From Mesorhizobium silamurunense (lineage in GTDB: Bacteria > Pseudomonadota > Alphaproteobacteria > Rhizobiales > Rhizobiaceae): DNA of 32,984 nt. This document shows, piece by piece, positions 18,033 through 27,296 of the stretch (position 1 is its first letter; each line of letters begins with the position of its first letter). Under the pieces are notes generated by a model. It was not told the origin of the DNA and did no database searches. It saw only the letters and a list, made by a program, of their open reading frames with translations. Position numbers and translations under genes: made by a program. The stretch is from positions 1 through 32,984 of the forward strand of contig NZ_JHQR01000001.1 of the NCBI RefSeq assembly GCF_014843825.1, in the 5' to 3' direction.

Positions 18033-19028
18033 ATGAGCGGAGTACCACATCTTACGTTTGATCTCGATACGCCCGGCGTGAGCAGGGGGCATCTTGTTGT
18101 CCCGGCAGGTACGGACCGCGGAGAGCTTTCGCTCCCGGTCTTCAGTCTCAATAGAGGAGAGGGACCGCGCCTTCTTGTCACCGGCGGAAATCATGGCAAT
18201 GAACTAGAGGGGCCGCTAGTTGCGCGACGGCTTATCAAGTGGCTACCAGAAGCACAAACCTGTGGAAGGATCATCGTCCTACCGGTGCTCAATCCATTGG
18301 CCGTGGAGGCATGGAGCCGCAATACTCCGCTCGACGGGTTGAATCTCAATCGCGTGTTTCCGGGTCGCGCCGACGGGTCAGTGACCGAACGGATCGCGGA
18401 TGCGGTTTCGCGCGTATTGTTGCCAATGGCTGACACCGTATTTGATCTGCACAGCTTCGGACCAACGTGGGATTTTCCACCGGCGGCCACGACACACCCG
18501 ATTGCCGATCCCGATCTCATGGCCAGCACGGTGAGACTGGCGGAAGCGTTCAAATTGACGTTGACATTGGTCTGGCAACACAACGACACGGCTGGAATGT
18601 TCGATATCGCGGCCCAGAACCAGGGCAAGGTATTTGTTTGCGCAGAATTCGGCGGCGGCACGGTCGGCGCAGACAACCTAGCTATCTATGAGACTGGTGT
18701 ACGCAACGGGCTCATGGCGCTCGGGCTTGTCGAGGGTAAAGCCGAGTATCCAACGTTCCGTCAACAGAGGTCCGGCCAAACACTTGAAACGCGTCCCTCC
18801 GACGAGTTGAAATCGCCTGCACCGGGCATCTTCGAACCTCGCTGCTCGGTGTTCGATGAAGTGAAACAGGGAGATCTCATAGGCATCCTGCATCCGATGG
18901 ATTCGCTGTCCGCCGAGTCCATCGATATCCGCGCGCCTGAAGCATCCATCGTCTTCGCCATACGATCGGGGGCGCATGTCCACGTCAACGAAGCGGTAGC
19001 GCTCGTTGCGCGACCGCTGAAGGTCTAA
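18033..19028 (+). CDS. DoeB-like N-acyl amino acid deacylase (succinylglutamate desuccinylase/aspartoacylase family)
   Basis: A 331-residue zinc hydrolase of the AstE/AspA family, in the subgroup that includes N-acetyl-L-2,4-diaminobutyrate deacetylase (DoeB/EutE) of ectoine breakdown. The zinc site is visible: GGNHGNELEG (His and Glu, about residues 52-61), the NPLAVEAWSRNTP and LNLNRVFPG substrate-binding stretches, and the second His in TVFDLHSFG (about 133-141). The C-terminal beta domain (about 245-331) has SPAPGIFEP and the GDLIGIL turn. It would remove an N-acyl group from an amino acid in the cytoplasm. It is the first gene of the right-hand catabolic cluster, 67 bases before methylaspartate ammonia-lyase. 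It could instead be an aspartoacylase-like enzyme for another acyl amino acid; the exact substrate is not readable. Confidence 0.82.
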   Translation: MSGVPHLTFDLDTPGVSRGHLVVPAGTDRGELSLPVFSLNRGEGPRLLVTGGNHGNELEGPLVARRLIKWLPEAQTCGRIIVLPVLNPLAVEAWSRNTPLDGLNLNRVFPGRADGSVTERIADAVSRVLLPMADTVFDLHSFGPTWDFPPAATTHPIADPDLMASTVRLAEAFKLTLTLVWQHNDTAGMFDIAAQNQGKVFVCAEFGGGTVGADNLAIYETGVRNGLMALGLVEGKAEYPTFRQQRSGQTLETRPSDELKSPAPGIFEPRCSVFDEVKQGDLIGILHPMDSLSAESIDIRAPEASIVFAIRSGAHVHVNEAVALVARPLKV

Positions 19029-19095
19029 GAATCGGGTGCTGCAGACCAGCCAGCGCCTCGCGTGCCAGTAGCGGAACGAATTTGATCCCCGGGGA

Positions 19096-20367
19096 ATGAA
19101 TCGAATGACTGATTTGCAGATCAAAGACGTCCTCCTTGCGCCTGGCAACGGCGCATTTTTCTATGACGACCAAGCTGCTATCCGGGCTGGCGCGACCCAA
19201 GACGGCTTCATCTATGTTGGCGTACCGACAACGCCTGGGTTCGAGTCCATTCGTATTCCAGCATCTTTGCTCAGCATCGGGCTGGTCCTTACCGACGACA
19301 CCGTTGTTTGGGGCGACATGATGAACGTCCAGTATTCTGGTGCTGGTGGACGCGATCCTCTGTTCGACACCAATCAAATTTCAGATTTAACGTCACGCGT
19401 GGTCACGCCGCGGCTTCTGGAGATCGATGCGTCTCGTTACCTTGATGCCAGCGCCAATGTCTTAGAGCCTTTCGAACAAAATCGGCTACCTCTCGCGATT
19501 CAGTACGGCGTCAGCCAGGCGCTACTTCGAGCCGCGGCCCATCTCCAGCGCTGCACCATGGCAGAGGTCATATGTGCCGAATTTGACCTGCCGCTCCCGA
19601 CCCGCAGGGTCCCGATTTACTGCCAGAGCGGCGATGCTCGCGAAATCAACGTCGACAAGATGATTCTGAAGGGCGTGGATGTGCTTCCCCACGGCCTGAT
19701 CAACTCACGGCAGAAATTCGGGGCAGACGGCCAGACGTTCGTGAAGTTCGTCAATTGGGTTGCGACGCGCACGCGCGAAATCGGCCGCCCGGAGTATCAT
19801 CCGGTGCTGCATTTCGATGTGTATGGCTGGATCGGCCAGGAAATCGGCCTGGAGCCGCAAAGCGTCGCCGACTTTATCTGCAAGGTTGCAGATACCGTCC
19901 CGGATTTCACGCTCAACATCGAGTCCCCGGCCGATTTTGGTTCGACGCAAGCTCAAATTGAGAACTACGCCAAGATCGTATCGATTTTGGACAACCGGGG
20001 TTCCAACGCGCGCATTGTCGTGGATGAGAGATGCAATACGCTTGAGGATATTCGGCTCTTTGCCGAAGCCAAGGCCACGCATCTCGTTCAAATCAAGACG
20101 CCCGATGTCGGCTCAATTGCCGACACAGCGCGGGCCGTTCTCCTCTGCAAGGAAAACAAGGTCGGAGCTTATGTCGGCGGAAGCTGTACCGAGACGGATC
20201 TCTCCGCCCAAGCCTCTGTCCACATATCGGTGGCAACCCAGGCCGACATGATGCTCGCAAAGCCCGGAATGGGTGTCGACGAGGCATTCTCAATTGTTGG
20301 GAACGAACAAAACCGGTTGCTGGCGATGCTGAACCGTCGTCGGACTCAAAACGAAAACGTTGGATGA
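19096..20367 (+). CDS. methylaspartate ammonia-lyase (EC 4.3.1.2)
   Basis: An enolase-superfamily enzyme that deaminates (2S,3S)-3-methylaspartate to mesaconate. At 423 residues it matches the family (about 413). The N-terminus DVLLAPGNGAFFYDDQAAIRAG and the block VQYSGAGGRDPLF are diagnostic. Catalytic and metal residues are in place: His in VDVLPHGLIN (His194 of the clostridial enzyme), Asp in HFDVYGWIG, Glu in NIESPADFG, Asp in IVVDERCNT and the base Lys in LVQIKTPDVG (Lys331). YVGGSCTETDLSAQ and AKPGMGVDEAFSIVGNEQNR close the barrel. A start at the in-frame ATG 19105 is also possible and better spaced from CCGGGGA. The CoA-transferase gene follows after 15 bases. MAL normally works after glutamate mutase, which is not present here. 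Confidence 0.92.
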   Translation: MNRMTDLQIKDVLLAPGNGAFFYDDQAAIRAGATQDGFIYVGVPTTPGFESIRIPASLLSIGLVLTDDTVVWGDMMNVQYSGAGGRDPLFDTNQISDLTSRVVTPRLLEIDASRYLDASANVLEPFEQNRLPLAIQYGVSQALLRAAAHLQRCTMAEVICAEFDLPLPTRRVPIYCQSGDAREINVDKMILKGVDVLPHGLINSRQKFGADGQTFVKFVNWVATRTREIGRPEYHPVLHFDVYGWIGQEIGLEPQSVADFICKVADTVPDFTLNIESPADFGSTQAQIENYAKIVSILDNRGSNARIVVDERCNTLEDIRLFAEAKATHLVQIKTPDVGSIADTARAVLLCKENKVGAYVGGSCTETDLSAQASVHISVATQADMMLAKPGMGVDEAFSIVGNEQNRLLAMLNRRRTQNENVG

Positions 20368-20382
20368 AAAACACGGTGTCGC

Positions 20383-21534
20383 ATGCAGAACTCTCTTGAG
20401 GGGATCACCGTCGTTGCCGTGGAGCAGGCCGTTGCTGCGCCCTACGCTTCGTCTCGCCTTGCGGACGCCGGCGCCCGGGTGATCAAGATCGAGAGGCCCG
20501 AAGGGGATTTTGCACGAAACTACGACGAGTTGGTGCGGGGACAAAGCGCTTACTTCGTCTGGCTCAACCGGGGTAAGGAGTCGGTTTGTTTGGACCTTAG
20601 GTTGGAGGCAGACCGCGCCGTCCTGGACACGCTTGTTGCCGCTGCTGACGTCTTTATCCAGAATCTGAAGCCGGGCAGCATCGAAAAACTGGGTTTCGGG
20701 TCTGCGGATCTCCGTCGACGCTTTCCACGGCTGATCACTTGCGACATCTCGGGTTTCGGGGAGAAAGGGCCGTACTCCCATTTGAAGGCTTATGATCTCA
20801 TAGTCCAGGCTGAAACGGGTCTATGCGCGATCACCGGGACCCAACAAGGGCCAGCGCGTGTAGGGGTGTCGGTTTGCGACATCTCGGCGGGCATGACAGC
20901 ACATGGCGCCATTCTTCAGGCGCTGTATCACCGCGAGGTCACCGGCGAGGGGGCTAGCATCCAGGTGTCACTGTTCGATGCCGTCGCCGACTGGATGAAC
21001 GTGCCGGTTCTGCAACACGACTACAGCAGCTACCACACGGTACGCGCGGGCGTGAAACACCCGTCACTGGCGCCGTATGGCGCCTATCGCTGCGCCGATG
21101 GCAAAGACGTCATCTTCTCCGTCCAGAATGACCGGGAATGGGTGAATTTCTGCGAGAAATTCCTGAAGCGGCCTGAGCTCATACGCGCACCTGGTTTTGC
21201 CGACAACATGGATCGCCTCGGTCACCGTGCGCAACTTGATGAGATCATTGAACGGCGTTTTTCCGAACTGTCCTGCCACGAAGCAATGCAGGAGCTTGAG
21301 GCGGCCGGTTTGGCATATGGGCGACTGAACGAAGTGGTGGATATTTCAAGGCATCCACACGTTCGCAGGGTTGAGGTTGGCACCCCTGAAGGAACTGTAG
21401 AGACGATAGCGCCGGCGGCGATCTTCAACTCTGAGCACCCCTCGCTGCGCCCAGTGCCGGCTCTTGGCGCTCATACCGAGGCAGTCCGCGAGGAGGTTCT
21501 GGGGCTTTTGCGCGAAAGAGCCGCGTCAGCGTGA
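20383..21534 (+). CDS. class III CoA-transferase (CaiB/BaiF family), probably for citramalate or mesaconate
   Basis: A 383-residue family III CoA-transferase. The N-terminal fold has LEGITVVAVEQAVAAPYASSRLADAGARVIKIE, split over about residues 4-37. The catalytic Asp is in HLKAYDLIVQAETGL (about residue 140). A second region shows GEGASIQVSLFDAVADWM and KHPSLAPYGAYRCADGK. These enzymes move CoA from a donor such as succinyl-CoA or acetyl-CoA to a dicarboxylic acid. Between methylaspartate ammonia-lyase and a CitE-like lyase, the likely acceptor is (S)-citramalate, less likely mesaconate. Close relatives include succinyl-CoA:citramalate and mesaconate CoA-transferases. It is spaced 15 bases from the upstream gene and 133 bases from the lyase gene. 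Confidence 0.87.
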   Translation: MQNSLEGITVVAVEQAVAAPYASSRLADAGARVIKIERPEGDFARNYDELVRGQSAYFVWLNRGKESVCLDLRLEADRAVLDTLVAAADVFIQNLKPGSIEKLGFGSADLRRRFPRLITCDISGFGEKGPYSHLKAYDLIVQAETGLCAITGTQQGPARVGVSVCDISAGMTAHGAILQALYHREVTGEGASIQVSLFDAVADWMNVPVLQHDYSSYHTVRAGVKHPSLAPYGAYRCADGKDVIFSVQNDREWVNFCEKFLKRPELIRAPGFADNMDRLGHRAQLDEIIERRFSELSCHEAMQELEAAGLAYGRLNEVVDISRHPHVRRVEVGTPEGTVETIAPAAIFNSEHPSLRPVPALGAHTEAVREEVLGLLRERAASA

Positions 21535-21667
21535 GCGCGCGTCTCGGTAAGGTGAGTGCGCTCGCGATTTACAGAGAGCCTGTATACTTCGGTTCATCTC
21601 AGCGCACCGGCGGCCCAGCAAGTTCAATGCCATTGCCCTCGCTAAAATCGACCGCAGAGGCGGCTGG

Positions 21668-22570
21668 ATGATCAAGGACACCGTTCCGGCCGTTGAAAGC
21701 CCGATGTCTGTACCCCGCTGGAGATCCCTGCTCTTCGTTCCCGCTCACGTTCCGCGCTTTGTGGAGGCGGCTCATGAGCGCGGGGCAGATGGCGTCATCC
21801 TCGACCTTGAAGACTCCGTTCCCCAGGACCAAAAGAGAGAGGCACGGCGGCAGCTTCCTGAATCCGTGGCAAAGGTGGCCCGCAAGGGCACATCTGTTTT
21901 GGTCCGCGTAAATCGTGGTTTGCGCGCCTTGGCGGCTGATCTCGATGCAGCCGTAATGGAAGGTGTTGACGCACTGGTTCTTCCGAAAACGGATTCGGCA
22001 GAGTGGGTATTAGAGATCGCGGGTGCGGTTTCGGAACTTGAACGAGAAAGAAGTCTTGCACCGGGACGCATCCGGTTCCTTGCCCAGATCGAGACCCCGG
22101 GGGCCTTGGAAAGACTCGCGGCCATTGCGTCGGCGCATGCCAGGATGGTCGCAATGGCGCTCGGTCCTGAAGACTTCAGCGCCGCTGTTGGCGGCTCCCC
22201 GGAATTCGACCTTCTGTTGGCGCCGAACCTGTGTGTTCTTTTTGCCGCGCGTGCTGCCGGGTTACTCCCGCTGGGCTTCATCGGAAGCATCGGCGAGTTC
22301 TCCGACACTCATAAACTTCGTGAAGCCGCGGTGCACGCGCGGCGGCTTGGCTTTGCCGGAGCTTTGGCGATCCATCCAACACAGGTGGCCATATTCAATG
22401 AGGCTTTCTCGCCAAGCGCACAGGAAGTCGAGTGGGCCCGCAGTGTTGTCGCGGCGGAAGACGATGCCATCAAGCGTGGCCTGTCTGCATTCTCATTGAA
22501 TGGTAAGATGGTTGATCCGCCAGTGGTTCGGCGCGCCCGCGAGATCCTGGCTCTCGCTAGCAACAACTGA
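21668..22570 (+). CDS. CitE-like CoA-ester lyase (HpcH/HpaI family; citramalyl-CoA or malyl-CoA lyase)
   Basis: A 300-residue TIM-barrel lyase. Family motifs: WRSLLFVPAHVPRFVEAA (about 14-31), GVILDLEDSVP with the Mg-side acidic residues, LVRVNRG, ALVLPKTDS, the Mg-binding Glu in LAQIETPGALERL (about residue 140), the Asp in ALGPEDFSAAVGG (about 165), FIGSIGEF, and the C-terminal GALAIHPTQVAIFNEAFSPSAQE. It would cleave citramalyl-CoA to acetyl-CoA and pyruvate, or malyl-CoA to acetyl-CoA and glyoxylate. The pathway context favours the first. Start 21668 is the first ATG; 21704 (MSVPRWRSL) is an alternative that better matches short family members. Confidence 0.87.
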   Translation: MIKDTVPAVESPMSVPRWRSLLFVPAHVPRFVEAAHERGADGVILDLEDSVPQDQKREARRQLPESVAKVARKGTSVLVRVNRGLRALAADLDAAVMEGVDALVLPKTDSAEWVLEIAGAVSELERERSLAPGRIRFLAQIETPGALERLAAIASAHARMVAMALGPEDFSAAVGGSPEFDLLLAPNLCVLFAARAAGLLPLGFIGSIGEFSDTHKLREAAVHARRLGFAGALAIHPTQVAIFNEAFSPSAQEVEWARSVVAAEDDAIKRGLSAFSLNGKMVDPPVVRRAREILALASNN

Positions 22571-22696
22571 GCATTAATCGGCATCGAGACAGCCGGTTTT
22601 CGAGCTATGATTTGACAGTTTTGTGACTTGTCTGCCATCTCGTTTCGAGATAGATATAAGATACTGGGGATTGCGCCTCGGTTGGGTTTGTTCATC

Positions 22697-23623
22697 GTGG
22701 ACATCAGGCAGCTAAGATACTTTGTCGGCGTCGTCGAAGCAGGCAGCTTCACGAAGGCAGCTTCGATCCTCAACGTTGCTCAAAGCGCTCTAAGCCTGCA
22801 TGTGCGTCAGCTTGAGGAAGCATTCGGCATCCAACTGCTGGTACGCGACAGGACCGGCGTTAGCGTCACGGCGTCCGGCGCAAGATTGCTTGAGCGCGGT
22901 CGGAGCATCCTTAGGGAAATTCAACTGACTGAGACGGAACTGACCAACACGGTGGCTGCTCCTTCTGGAGAGGTGACCATTGGCATTCCGTCCGGAGCCG
23001 CTCGCGTCCTGAGCGGCCCCCTGCTTGAATCGGTAAGAAGCGAATTGCCGAGAATCTCGCTTAAGATGATTGAGGGCATGACGGGACCGCTTGAGGAGTG
23101 GATGGCTGCTGGCCGTTTCAATCTGGCTGTCCTGTACCGCACTGCCGAGAGCGTGGGGCAGATGACGGTTCTGGCCCGCGAAGAGTTTTGCCTGGTGGTG
23201 CCGCCGGGCGAACCGCCTTTCGAAGATTCAATACCGCTCGCCGAGCTGCACGCATTTCCGCTCGCGGTTCCCATGCGCAATAACAATGTTCGGCGTTCGG
23301 TGGCGGATGTCGTTGCCCAACACGGTTGTGTGCTCGACGTAAGATTCGAAGTCGACTCCCTTTCAACCATCATAAATATGGTCATGGAAGGAAAGGCGTA
23401 TTCCATCCTTACCCCGTCAGCCATTCAGAAAGAGGCGTCTCAAGGCCAGGTCCGCACGGTTAAGATCATTGATCCAGTGATCACCCGTTCCGTTGTCCTT
23501 GCCGTCAGCCCGAAAGACGACCGCTCTCCAGCCGTCTCTGCCGTCCGCAAGCTGATCCCCAAGGTCGTCAGGACTTTGGTCGAGGGCGGGCACTGGTCGG
23601 CCACAGCTCCCGACCGGACTTAG
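22697..23623 (+). CDS. LysR-type transcriptional regulator (Nac/Cbl-like subgroup)
   Basis: A 308-residue LysR regulator. The winged helix at residues 1-60 reads DIRQLRYFVGVVEAGSFTKA then LNVAQSALSLHVRQLEEAFG and LLVRDRTGVSVTASG. The effector domain (about 90-295) has the EVTIGIPSGAARVLSGPLLE and RFNLAVLYR segments typical of the Nac-like group. I start at the GTG 22697, which gives VDIRQLRYF, the normal LysR N-terminus; the ATG at 22628 would add 23 residues with no counterpart in the family. It lies between the lyase and dehydrogenase genes on the same strand and probably senses a pathway intermediate. A 34-bp piece nearly identical to codons 137-148 recurs at 29532-29565. Confidence 0.9.
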   Translation: MDIRQLRYFVGVVEAGSFTKAASILNVAQSALSLHVRQLEEAFGIQLLVRDRTGVSVTASGARLLERGRSILREIQLTETELTNTVAAPSGEVTIGIPSGAARVLSGPLLESVRSELPRISLKMIEGMTGPLEEWMAAGRFNLAVLYRTAESVGQMTVLAREEFCLVVPPGEPPFEDSIPLAELHAFPLAVPMRNNNVRRSVADVVAQHGCVLDVRFEVDSLSTIINMVMEGKAYSILTPSAIQKEASQGQVRTVKIIDPVITRSVVLAVSPKDDRSPAVSAVRKLIPKVVRTLVEGGHWSATAPDRT

Positions 23624-23822
23624 GCACATCCCAAACCAGTTTCAGTGCTACCGCTCTTTCGCGGCTGTCTGAGCCGTATCAATCTGGATTCCAGATGGTT
23701 TTGGGCGATATTCAATATTTGACCGGACCCGACCGTAGCGATGAAACTGCAGATAAGCGAGCCCATGGTCCGGATACCGGCTGGCCTCGCACTGGCAAGA
23801 ATTCAGTCAAGCGGAGCATGCG

Positions 23823-25256
23823 ATGCCCAACGCTACGAGCTATCAGCTTTTCATCAATGCCAGGTGGCGAGCCGGTAGTGACGGAATTACTCTGGCGGTG
23901 ACCAACCCGGCGACAGAGAAGGTATTTGGCTCGGTCGCCGCCGCTTCGGCGTCGGATCTGGACGAGGCCCTCACTTCCGCAGAGCGAAGCCGCCGCGCTT
24001 GGTCCTCACGGCTTCCAAAAGAGCGCGGCGAGATCCTTGTGGCGGCCGCCAGGATCCTTGCCACGAAGGTGGGAGACGCAGCGAAGGATTTGTCGACCGA
24101 ACAGGGAAAGACGATTGCCGAAGCGACAGGCGAGTACGCGCGCGCCGTCGAAACACTGGAGTGGAACGGCACCCACGCCGAAGAGCTGTCGGCCCCTGTT
24201 CCGATGGGCCCGAACCGGATGATCGTCCCCGAGCCCCTTGGCGTCGTTGCTGCCTTTACGCCTTGGAACTATCCCGCCGTTCTCATCGCCCGCAAGCTCG
24301 CCCCTGCTTTGGCGGCAGGCTGCCCGGTGATCCTCAAAGGGGCTGAAGAGACACCAAGCGCGGCTGTCCATTTTGTCGAGGCCTTGCGACAAGCGGGTAT
24401 TCCGGACGGCGTTGTCAACCTCGTCTTTGGCGTTCCGGTGCAAATATCCCGGCATCTCCTCAGCTCGCCGATCGTCAAGGTCCTAACGTTCACGGGCTCT
24501 ACCGAGGTTGGAAAGCAGCTCGCCAGGCTCGCCACGAACAACTTGCAGCGGTGCATTCTTGAACTCGGTGGGCACTCCCCTGTCGTTGTATGCGAGGATG
24601 CCGACCTGGCAACGGCCATACCGGCAATTTCCGAATACAAGTTCGAGTGCGCGGGCCAGAGCTGCAATGCGCCCAGCAGGATCCTCGTCGCGCGGAACCT
24701 CTACGAGGAATTCCTGTCCCGGATGACCGAAGTCGCCCGCAAGATCAAGATCGGCCCACCGGACGACCCGGCGACGGAGATGGGTCCAATGGCGAACGCA
24801 CGGCGAGTCGAGGCCATGCAGCGTCTGATCGAGGATGCGGTCGATCGCGGTGCCCGCGTCGAAACCGGAGGCGCCCGCCTCGACCAGCCGGGCTTTTACT
24901 GGCCGCCAACCATCCTGACAGGGGTGCCAAAGGATGCGAAAGTGCTTCATGACGAGCCGTTCGGGCCGATCCTCACCGTGGCGCCGTTCGACACGATCGA
25001 GGAGGCGATCGAAGAAGCCAACGCCACTGAGTATGGCTTGGCTGCCTACTTCTTCACCGGCGCCACCGATGCGAAACGGGCGCTGATCAACGGTCTTTCG
25101 GCGGGCGCTGTCAGTGTAAATTATCTGAAAGGGGTTTCAGCAGATGCGCCATATGGTGGCGTTAAACAAAGCGGCTATGGATACGAAGGGGGCGAGCAGG
25201 GGTTACGGAGCTTCCAGAGCCTAAAACTGGTCAACGGGTTCGGATCATTCGGATGA
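23823..25256 (+). CDS. NAD(P)-dependent aldehyde dehydrogenase, succinate/aspartate-semialdehyde type (DoeC-like)
   Basis: A 477-residue aldehyde dehydrogenase of the succinate-semialdehyde dehydrogenase group. The NAD-binding and catalytic motifs are intact: AAFTPWNYP (about 143-151), ILKGAEETP (Lys), the glycine motif TFTGSTEVGK, the general base Glu in LELGGHSPVV (about 247), the nucleophile Cys in FECAGQSCNAPSRI (about 282), DEPFGPILTV and the C-terminal YGGVKQSGYGYEGG. It oxidises a small carboxylate-bearing semialdehyde to a dicarboxylate. Homologues include DoeC (aspartate-semialdehyde to aspartate in ectoine breakdown). It is followed after 6 bases by the fumarase gene. The exact substrate (succinate, aspartate or methylaspartate semialdehyde) is inferred from context only. 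Confidence 0.88.
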   Translation: MPNATSYQLFINARWRAGSDGITLAVTNPATEKVFGSVAAASASDLDEALTSAERSRRAWSSRLPKERGEILVAAARILATKVGDAAKDLSTEQGKTIAEATGEYARAVETLEWNGTHAEELSAPVPMGPNRMIVPEPLGVVAAFTPWNYPAVLIARKLAPALAAGCPVILKGAEETPSAAVHFVEALRQAGIPDGVVNLVFGVPVQISRHLLSSPIVKVLTFTGSTEVGKQLARLATNNLQRCILELGGHSPVVVCEDADLATAIPAISEYKFECAGQSCNAPSRILVARNLYEEFLSRMTEVARKIKIGPPDDPATEMGPMANARRVEAMQRLIEDAVDRGARVETGGARLDQPGFYWPPTILTGVPKDAKVLHDEPFGPILTVAPFDTIEEAIEEANATEYGLAAYFFTGATDAKRALINGLSAGAVSVNYLKGVSADAPYGGVKQSGYGYEGGEQGLRSFQSLKLVNGFGSFG

Positions 25257-25262
25257 GATTTC

Positions 25263-26807
25263 GTGGATAAAAAAACACGAACCATTGCCGGCAAGGATAT
25301 CACAAAGAGCGTCGCCGACGCCCTTCAGTACATCTCGTACTACCATCCCCCCGACTACATCCGATATCTTTCGCAGGCATACGCGCGCGAACAGAGTCCG
25401 TCGGCTAAGAACGCCATCGGGCAGATTTTGCTGAACTCCCGCATGGCGGCCTTCGGACGGCGCCCGATCTGCCAGGACACCGGTCTCGTGGTGGTCTTTG
25501 CAAAGGTTGGCATGGGCGTCCACATCAGATCAACGGCCAGTTTCGCCGACCTCGTGAATAAGGGCGTCCGCCAAGCCTATCTCGATCCAGACAATCCCCT
25601 TCGACCATCGATCGTCTCGGATCCGCTTGCCGGGCGGCTGAACACGCGTGACAACACGCCGGCTGTCATCCACGTCGACCTCGTGCCCGGCAACCAGATT
25701 GAGATCACCATCGCCGCAAAAGGGGGCGGATCGGAAAACAAGGCGCGTTTCACCGCCCTGAACCCCAGCGCGTCCGTTGCCGACTGGGTGGTCGACACTG
25801 TTTCGACCCTTGGCAGCGGATGGTGCCCCCCCGGCCTGATCTCGGTCGGCATCGGTGGCAGCGCTGAAAAGGCGATGCTGCTAGCCAAGGAGGCCATGAA
25901 CGAACCCATCGACATGTCTGAGCTGATCGCCAGGGGGCCGTCATGCGCGGAGGAGGCACTGCGGGTTGAGCTTTATGAACGAATTAATGCGCTAGGCATC
26001 GGCGCTCAGGGCCTAGGCGGCCTGACGACCGTCGTTGACGTCAAGGTTGCCACCTATCCTACCCATGTGGCGTCCAAGCCTGTGGCGCTCATTCCGCAAT
26101 GCGCCGCCAACCGGCATCTGACGTTTACCTTGGACGGCACAGGGCCGATACAGCTTCAACCGCCCGACCTTTCCGAATGGCCCCAGATCGGTCATGAGGA
26201 CTTGCACACAACCGGCGTCCGGCGTGTCAACCTCGATACGCTCACGAAGGAAGAGACGGCATCGTGGCGCTGCGGGGAAACTCTCCTTTTCTCCGGAAAG
26301 ATGCTGACGGGCCGTGACACCGCCCACAAGCGAATGGTCGACCTGATCGATGCCGGCAAGCCGCTCCCAGTCGATCTGCGGGGACGCGTGATCTACTACG
26401 TCGGACCAGTCCGCGCAGTGAGGGATGAGGTGGTCGGGCCGGCTGGCCCGACAACCTCCAGCCGCATGGACGGTTTTATTGAAAAGATTCTCGCCGAAAC
26501 CGGGCTTTTCGCGATGGTGGGTAAGGCGGAGAGGGGCCCGGCGGCCATCGAGTCGATTGTGAGACACAGAACGCCCTATCTCATCGCAGTGGGTGGCGCT
26601 GCGTACCTGATTTCAAAATCGATCAAGACGGCGCGGCTGGTTGCCTTTGAAGACCTGGGCATGGAAGCGATCTATGAATTCGAGGTGCAGGACATGCCGG
26701 TCATCATGGCTGTCGATGTAGAGGGCAACTCCATTCACAATTCCGGGCCTCTTGAGTGGCGTAAGCGCATGGCGGCCGACAGCATTGCACGCAACATCGG
26801 CGTTTAG
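25263..26807 (+). CDS. class I fumarate hydratase family, probable mesaconase
   Basis: A 514-residue single-chain class I (iron-sulfur) hydro-lyase with fused alpha (about 10-285) and beta (about 320-510) domains. The three [4Fe-4S] Cys ligands are visible: Cys70 in RRPICQDTGL, Cys188 in GSGWCPPG and Cys280 in LIPQCAANR. The substrate-binding motifs GGGSENKA, GIGGSAEKA, GPTTSSRMD and the catalytic loop MVGKAERG are present. Such enzymes hydrate fumarate and, in several bacteria, mesaconate to (S)-citramalate. Next to methylaspartate ammonia-lyase, mesaconate is the probable substrate. The start is a GTG at 25263, 6 bases after the dehydrogenase stop, so the two genes are one transcript. Tartrate dehydratase is a less likely alternative because this is a fused single chain. 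Confidence 0.88.
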   Translation: MDKKTRTIAGKDITKSVADALQYISYYHPPDYIRYLSQAYAREQSPSAKNAIGQILLNSRMAAFGRRPICQDTGLVVVFAKVGMGVHIRSTASFADLVNKGVRQAYLDPDNPLRPSIVSDPLAGRLNTRDNTPAVIHVDLVPGNQIEITIAAKGGGSENKARFTALNPSASVADWVVDTVSTLGSGWCPPGLISVGIGGSAEKAMLLAKEAMNEPIDMSELIARGPSCAEEALRVELYERINALGIGAQGLGGLTTVVDVKVATYPTHVASKPVALIPQCAANRHLTFTLDGTGPIQLQPPDLSEWPQIGHEDLHTTGVRRVNLDTLTKEETASWRCGETLLFSGKMLTGRDTAHKRMVDLIDAGKPLPVDLRGRVIYYVGPVRAVRDEVVGPAGPTTSSRMDGFIEKILAETGLFAMVGKAERGPAAIESIVRHRTPYLIAVGGAAYLISKSIKTARLVAFEDLGMEAIYEFEVQDMPVIMAVDVEGNSIHNSGPLEWRKRMAADSIARNIGV

Positions 26808-27296
26808 TCTTCGGCGATCCGGCGATCTCAGCGCCGGATTCTGGGCCGTAGCGGTAACACGAGCGACATTTTGCAGTGCCGAGCTCCTCGGCGAGCCAGA
26901 TAAGAAGGGCGTTTAGTTCATCTCGAAGCCGAATGCGCCGATGTAAGCACTGCATCTGACTAGGCAGTGCACGCAATCAATGCTCGGATGCTGTCGAGGG
27001 TGTCAATCAGTTAAAGCAGCGGAGAATCAAAAATGCGCTATCTATTTACGAGGAGGTCTCCGCCGAAAGGCGACTATAGTCTCCAGTTGCGTCATCACCC
27101 CGTCAGGCCGCGAGGCTATAGCCAAACTGCTTCTACAGCCTTTCTCCATTGATCGCTTCCACTGACTTTCGACAACCCCACTCTGGCGCATTGCGGGCCG
27201 AAAACGGATGCCGTCCACTACATTCAATCACTTCATTAACGGTAATATTGGTTGGCATGAATTGCGCTGTCGACAACGGCTTGAGAGCAAAAGGTC
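26808..27296. other. intergenic region before the AsnC/Lrp gene
   Basis: No clear gene is present in about 490 bases. On the minus strand near 26870-26970 a short open stretch (RLRDELNALLIWLAEELG) looks like a gene fragment but is not assigned. The right part should hold the regulator's promoter. GAGAGCAAAAGGTC just before 27297 serves as a weak ribosome binding site. Confidence 0.4.

Noticed and set aside
18033..26807. Clostridial-type glutamate fermentation cluster
   Set aside because: Glutamate mutase subunits and its activator are absent from the window, and deacylase, dehydrogenase and aminotransferase genes are not part of that pathway.
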